A stretch of DNA of 64,000 bases from NCBI GenBank assembly GCA_964494805.1, contig CAZBST010000002.1:248001-312000 (forward strand). Reading direction: 5' to 3'. This DNA is from CAIYOL01 sp964494805. GTDB taxonomy: Bacteria; Planctomycetota; Phycisphaerae; Sedimentisphaerales; Anaerobacaceae. The notes below the pieces were generated by a model. That model made no database searches. It was given only the letters and a program-made list of their open reading frames with translations, and was not told where the DNA came from. A program made the position numbers and the translations under genes. Shown one piece after another: positions 60,064 to 64,000 of this stretch. The first letter of the stretch is position 1. Every line of letters starts with the position of its first letter.

Positions 60064-61221
60064 TCAGTCTGCTGTTTCAGGCTCTGTCGGAGGAATTAAT
60101 TCTTCAGGCGGCTCCGGCAAAACAAGCGGTGCAGTACGCCTGCTGCCATTCGGTCCCCTGCCGTAGTCAAAGTTAAGCTTCAACGACAATTGGCCAGCCC
60201 TTGTTTCGTCCCCGAGCATTCTGTCATGTTCTTGCAAAAGGGCCGAAAAATCACCCTGCTCAACAGCATTCTTCACAACCGATTGGGTCACCTTCAAACG
60301 TCTGCTGATACACGACATTTCCGTCTCAACCAACACCGAAGCCAGTTGATTCTTTTGGGTATCACTTAGAACATCCTGCCCCTTAACATATCTCTGCATC
60401 GCATACGAATATAATTGCCCAAAACGGCGGCCAACATCAGGTTTGCTTGCACTCTCGAGAGGAATCTTACTGTCAAGCCACTTTAAGATGGCACTATCCA
60501 AAAGTTCATACTTAACCGTCCAATCTGCATATCTCTTTATTCGCATATCAGCTATCTGCAACAGCAGCTCTTCTCCTTGTGGAATGTCCACCCTGGCTGC
60601 AAATTCAGCAATCATGGCTAATACCTCAGGACTGCTGCTGTCAACCACCTTCTGTAGATGCTCTGTGATTTTCCCAGCCAGCTCTGCGGCGCCGGCTTCT
60701 TTGGAATTCAACCGCTCTATGATAGCAGCGTTGGTAATAGAATGAACCGCCCAGTACCGAATGGCTTGATCTTCATCATTGAGCCACTTCATAGCCAAAT
60801 CTGCCAACCGCAGGTCTTGCAGAGAATCTGCCAGAATTAAAAGATTAAGAATAACTTTGAACCTTTTGTTTTCCGGCGTTAAGGCCTTGGCTTCTTTAAG
60901 CGCCTTGTCTATGTATTTATAGGCCGACTCAGAAAATTGTTCCGCATATTGTGCTTTCGCACTGTCCTTACTGGAGCTGGAGCGAGCCTGAATAACCGCC
61001 CGAACCTTCGCTATGGCGGTAAAATCTTCGGTTTTCACCAATTCAGCAACCGCATCGGCAACAAAATCGTCGATAATCTGCAAATCCGAGTCCTCGAGGA
61101 CCGGCTTATCTCGTATCTTATCAATGAGTTCAGTATTAACCGCATTGCATCTCGAAGTGGCTACAGCGGCTAAAAATATTGCCATCAAAACAGCAAAAAT
61201 CTTCCATCTAACATTCATCAT
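60064..61221 (-). CDS. Exported alpha-helical protein of unknown function
   Basis: 385 residues from ATG 61221, chosen because a signal peptide follows directly (MMNVRWKIFAVLMAIFLAAV, cleavage near CNAVN). An upstream in-frame ATG would bury the signal. The mature protein is helical with HEAT-like pairs (for example LADLAMKWLNDEDQAIRYWA, LAMIAEFAARVDIPQGEELL) and a Pro/Glu-rich tail (LPEPPEELIPPTEPETAD). No family recognised. Divergent from rtcB. Confidence 0.7.
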   Translation of the reverse strand: MMNVRWKIFAVLMAIFLAAVATSRCNAVNTELIDKIRDKPVLEDSDLQIIDDFVADAVAELVKTEDFTAIAKVRAVIQARSSSSKDSAKAQYAEQFSESAYKYIDKALKEAKALTPENKRFKVILNLLILADSLQDLRLADLAMKWLNDEDQAIRYWAVHSITNAAIIERLNSKEAGAAELAGKITEHLQKVVDSSSPEVLAMIAEFAARVDIPQGEELLLQIADMRIKRYADWTVKYELLDSAILKWLDSKIPLESASKPDVGRRFGQLYSYAMQRYVKGQDVLSDTQKNQLASVLVETEMSCISRRLKVTQSVVKNAVEQGDFSALLQEHDRMLGDETRAGQLSLKLNFDYGRGPNGSRRTAPLVLPEPPEELIPPTEPETAD

Positions 61222-61432
61222 TCCCAACATCCTCAAAAGCGAACATTTTTCCTGATAAACCTCATTTAAGGGTATCGTTAAAACCATCATCTGTCAAGTT
61301 AATTCGGCCCACATATCCTAACTCGTCCGGAAGTTTGCCTTTCTTTACAATATTCTGTGCAGCTGCTATCGCACAAGGGCGAAATTTACTATAATAATAT
61401 ATAAGAACCTATAACTGTTTAAGGGTTTCCTA

Positions 61433-62875
61433 ATGTCCGAACAGTCAGTAAAACTCACTCGCACAGACCCCCTGCGGCTTTATATAGAGCGTCGTGGTCA
61501 AATGGTAACAGATGCGACGATTTTCGCCTCAGAGTCCATCAGCCTCGAACCGGAGGCGGTCCGCCAGCTTTGCGATGCCGCCTCTTTGCCGCCGGCAAAG
61601 AAAGTTATCGCCACTGCTGATATCCACGTCGGCTTCGGCGTGCCAATCGGGGCTGTTTTAGGATTAGATACAGCCATAATGCCCGCCGCTGTCGGATACG
61701 ATATAAACTGCGGTATGCGGCTTTTGCGCACACCCTTTTCCAAAGGTGGTATCGATACTTATAAAATCGCCCTGTCTATAGCCAGAGATGTCCCGCTCGG
61801 CGAAGGCAAATCCAACCTGATATTGGACAGGACCGGCCTCGAGGCTGTCGTCAATAAGGGTGCAGCCGCAGTACCCACACTCGCACAAAGAATCAATCAC
61901 CCTGCATGGGAGGCATTCGACCCCGATGAATTTGCCGATGACCTCAAAAGAATCGAAGAAAACGGCTGCCTCCCCAGCGATCTCGCTGTAGTGCCAAATC
62001 TCGCGATACAGAAGGGAGCCGTCCAACTCGGAACCCTTGGCGGAGGAAACCATTTCATCGAAATTCAATATGTCCAGCAAATTTTTGACCAGCTTTTAGC
62101 AGAAACCTTCGGCCTTTTTAAGGACCAAATCGTTGTAATGATACACTCCGGCTCCCGCCGGTTCGGCTATGAAATCGCCGACCAATATATGAATATCGCG
62201 GCACAAAGACCGGATATGGCGGAACGAAGAAAAATGCTTTCATACCTGCCGACCGACACCAACGTCGGTAAAAACTATATCGCTGCAATGGCTGCCGCCG
62301 CCAACTTCGCATTTACCAATCGCCATATTATGGCCCTGCTTGTAAGACGATGCTTCAAGAGGATGTTCGGCCCAACGCCGCTGCAGCTTGTCTATGATGT
62401 CGCTCACAATATGGCAAAGCTTGAAACCCACGAAGGCCAGCAGCTCTGGGTGCACCGTAAAGGCGCCACCCGGGCATTCGGACAAAAACGTATGACAGAT
62501 ACCATTTTCAACAAAACCGGTCAGCCCATAATAATACCCGGCTCAATGGGCACTGCAAGTTATCTACTGGCCGGAACCGGCAATTCTGAAGAATCCCTCT
62601 GCTCGGTCAATCACGGGGCCGGCAGAGTTATGAGTCGCACCGCTGCATTGGGAAAATCTCGCAGAGGCAAAATCATCGCATCGGCTCTTATTAGCGACGA
62701 CCAGTTCAAACGCAGTATGGAAGGTATAAAGCTCATCACCGCCAACAAACACAAAATAAAGGAAGAAGCGCCGGACGCTTATAAAGACATCGATGAGGTC
62801 GTGCGGATTGTCATCGAATGTGGCTGGGCTAAGGCCGTCGCTCGAATGGTTCCTTTAGCCGTCCTAAAGGGTTAA
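61433..62875 (+). CDS. rtcB: RNA-splicing ligase RtcB
   Basis: 480 residues, normal for RtcB. Metal ligands and active site: GYDINCGMRL (D90, C93), GGGNHFIE (H207), HSGSRRFG (H238), and the guanylylated-His motif SVNHGAGRVMSR (about 398-409). The enzyme joins 2',3'-cyclic phosphate or 3'-phosphate RNA ends to 5'-OH ends using GTP and Mn2+. It lacks the intein or archease neighbours sometimes seen. Function here may be tRNA or rRNA repair. Confidence 0.95.
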   Translation: MSEQSVKLTRTDPLRLYIERRGQMVTDATIFASESISLEPEAVRQLCDAASLPPAKKVIATADIHVGFGVPIGAVLGLDTAIMPAAVGYDINCGMRLLRTPFSKGGIDTYKIALSIARDVPLGEGKSNLILDRTGLEAVVNKGAAAVPTLAQRINHPAWEAFDPDEFADDLKRIEENGCLPSDLAVVPNLAIQKGAVQLGTLGGGNHFIEIQYVQQIFDQLLAETFGLFKDQIVVMIHSGSRRFGYEIADQYMNIAAQRPDMAERRKMLSYLPTDTNVGKNYIAAMAAAANFAFTNRHIMALLVRRCFKRMFGPTPLQLVYDVAHNMAKLETHEGQQLWVHRKGATRAFGQKRMTDTIFNKTGQPIIIPGSMGTASYLLAGTGNSEESLCSVNHGAGRVMSRTAALGKSRRGKIIASALISDDQFKRSMEGIKLITANKHKIKEEAPDAYKDIDEVVRIVIECGWAKAVARMVPLAVLKG

Positions 62876-62976
62876 AACGCCTACCTTAAAATTATTTTTT
62901 TTCTCTATAAAAATATAGTAAAAGCCATTAATATATTTTTATTCATATTGCTCAACGATGTAAGAATATAACGACC

Positions 62977-64000
62977 ATGCTGATAATAGTCTCAAACAGA
63001 TTGCCTGTAAATATTACGAAACACTCGCGTACTTTACACTTTCAGGCAAGCGCAGGCGGAGTGGCTACAGGGTTACATTCGCTCTGCAAATCCTATCAAA
63101 GCCGTTGGATAGGCTGGCCTGCTGTTGCTGTCGATAAAATTACCAGACAAGAAAAACACCAAATTTCAAACCAATTAAGAGAGCAAAATTGGCTTCCTGT
63201 TTTCCTTTCCGCGAAGGATATTCGAAATTATTATGATGGCTTTTGTAATAAAACCATTTGGCCGCTCTTTCATTATTTCCCTTTATACACTGTGTACGAA
63301 GACCGATACTGGAGGGCCTATACCCAGGTTAATAAAGCATTCTGTGATACCGTTGTAAAGATTGCCAAGCCCGATGACCAGATATGGGTTCATGACTATC
63401 ATCTGATGTTGCTTCCAAGGCTTATACGAAGGCAACTGCCGAACGCTCAAATTGGATTTTTCCTTCACATACCCTTTCCGTCTTTTGAGCTGTTCCGCCT
63501 TTTGCCATGGCGCAAAGAAATACTAAGCGGCCTGCTCGGTGCAGACTTGATAGGGTTCCACACATACGATTATGTACGGCATTTTCTCGGTAGTTCCGCC
63601 CGAATAATGGCAACTGAGCACTCTATGGGCGCATTGACAGTAGGCGACAGGGTCGTAAAAGTGGATGCGTTCCCGATGGGGATTGATTATGACAGATACT
63701 CAAATGCAGCAAAGGACCCAAAGGTCAAAAAAGCATTAACAATAATTCACAAAAAAGTGAGCAATAGAAAAACAATTATATCCATCGATAGGTTAGACTA
63801 TACTAAGGGCATTCCTCAGAGACTCGAAGCGTTCGATTTGTTCTTGTCACAGAATCCAAAATACAAGGGGAAGGTTACTCTAATACTCGTGGCGGTTCCC
63901 TCCCGCACCGGCGTCGAGGACTATATGGAATTGAGAAAGCGGGTTGAGGGCCTTGTGGGCAGGATTAACGGAGAACATGGTGTTCTCGGCTGGATGCCTG
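62977..64000 (+). CDS. otsA: Trehalose-6-phosphate synthase (partial, runs off the right edge)
   Basis: 341 residues visible from ATG 62977 (MLIIVSNRLPVNI), still open at the window end. GT20 signatures: IWVHDYHLMLLPRLIR, FFLHIPFPS, FPMGIDYDRY, and SIDRLDYTKGIPQRLEAF. It makes trehalose-6-phosphate from UDP-glucose and glucose-6-phosphate. Whether a phosphatase domain is fused at the C-terminus cannot be seen. Ribosome site is weak. Confidence 0.93.
   Translation, partial: MLIIVSNRLPVNITKHSRTLHFQASAGGVATGLHSLCKSYQSRWIGWPAVAVDKITRQEKHQISNQLREQNWLPVFLSAKDIRNYYDGFCNKTIWPLFHYFPLYTVYEDRYWRAYTQVNKAFCDTVVKIAKPDDQIWVHDYHLMLLPRLIRRQLPNAQIGFFLHIPFPSFELFRLLPWRKEILSGLLGADLIGFHTYDYVRHFLGSSARIMATEHSMGALTVGDRVVKVDAFPMGIDYDRYSNAAKDPKVKKALTIIHKKVSNRKTIISIDRLDYTKGIPQRLEAFDLFLSQNPKYKGKVTLILVAVPSRTGVEDYMELRKRVEGLVGRINGEHGVLGWMP

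Overview
The window looks like a chromosomal segment of an anaerobic, fermentative planctomycete of the Phycisphaerae / Sedimentisphaerales type. This is inferred from a prepilin-like surface protein whose C-terminal block (around SARKTGLKELW) is typical of that group, a secreted metalloprotease ending in a dockerin-like tail, a TorF-type porin next to an ammonium transporter, and an H2-evolving Mbh/Mrp-type complex. No rRNA or lineage marker gene is present, so the assignment is an inference.

Layout: (1) 1-3.2 kb, nitrogen: start of an Amt ammonium transporter and a TorF-like porin on the minus strand behind a textbook sigma-54 promoter, facing a NifA-like GAF/AAA+ activator; then tRNA-Gly. 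(2) 3.3-11.9 kb, amino-sugar and peptidoglycan recycling: GH20 hexosaminidase, anmK, murQ and a Na+/solute symporter in a tightly overlapping minus-strand operon, divergent from a DUF4954 beta-helix protein and nagB. (3) 12-16.4 kb, surface: a prepilin-like protein, a 1-kb AT-rich repetitive gap, and an M64-like dockerin-tailed protease. (4) 16.5-21 kb: mnmA, a ThiF/MoeB-like gene and a stand-alone LigD phosphoesterase on the minus strand, divergent from a TPP riboswitch plus terminator that controls thiS-thiG-thiH. (5) 21-28.3 kb: glycolipid glycosyltransferase, membrane protein, an ornithine-decarboxylase-type enzyme and a deoxyhypusine-synthase-like enzyme, the last two separated by an AT-rich islet of three unrecognised genes with several small hairpin repeats around it. 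(6) 28.5-42 kb: a 16-gene minus-strand operon starting with rex and ending with the protease hycI. It encodes a group-4 [NiFe] hydrogenase built on a complete Mrp-like Na+/H+ antiporter, with an added HydB/HydG-like diaphorase arm.

(7) 42.25-52.73 kb: an integrated mobile element of about 10.4 kb. Its ends are a 47-bp exact direct repeat that is the 3' part of tRNA-Asp; the intact tRNA sits at the right end beside the integrase. It carries a phage-type replication protein, three tyrosine recombinases, a prohead protease, a major capsid protein, a tape-measure-like protein and an excisionase-like protein. No terminase, portal or lysis gene is visible, so it resembles a capsid-encoding satellite or a heavily reduced prophage. 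Its insertion also appears to have left the tRNA-Asp terminator at the far side of the element.

(8) 52.8-64 kb: ACT-domain and STAS-domain regulators, a complete peptide ABC transporter (SBP, oppB, oppC, oppD, oppF) with the C-terminal remnant of a second binding protein upstream of it, a secreted alpha-helical protein, RtcB RNA ligase, and the first 1 kb of trehalose-6-phosphate synthase running off the right edge.

The strongest candidates for something undescribed are the tRNA-Asp element with its unusual subset of phage genes, and the hydrogenase-Mrp-diaphorase operon.
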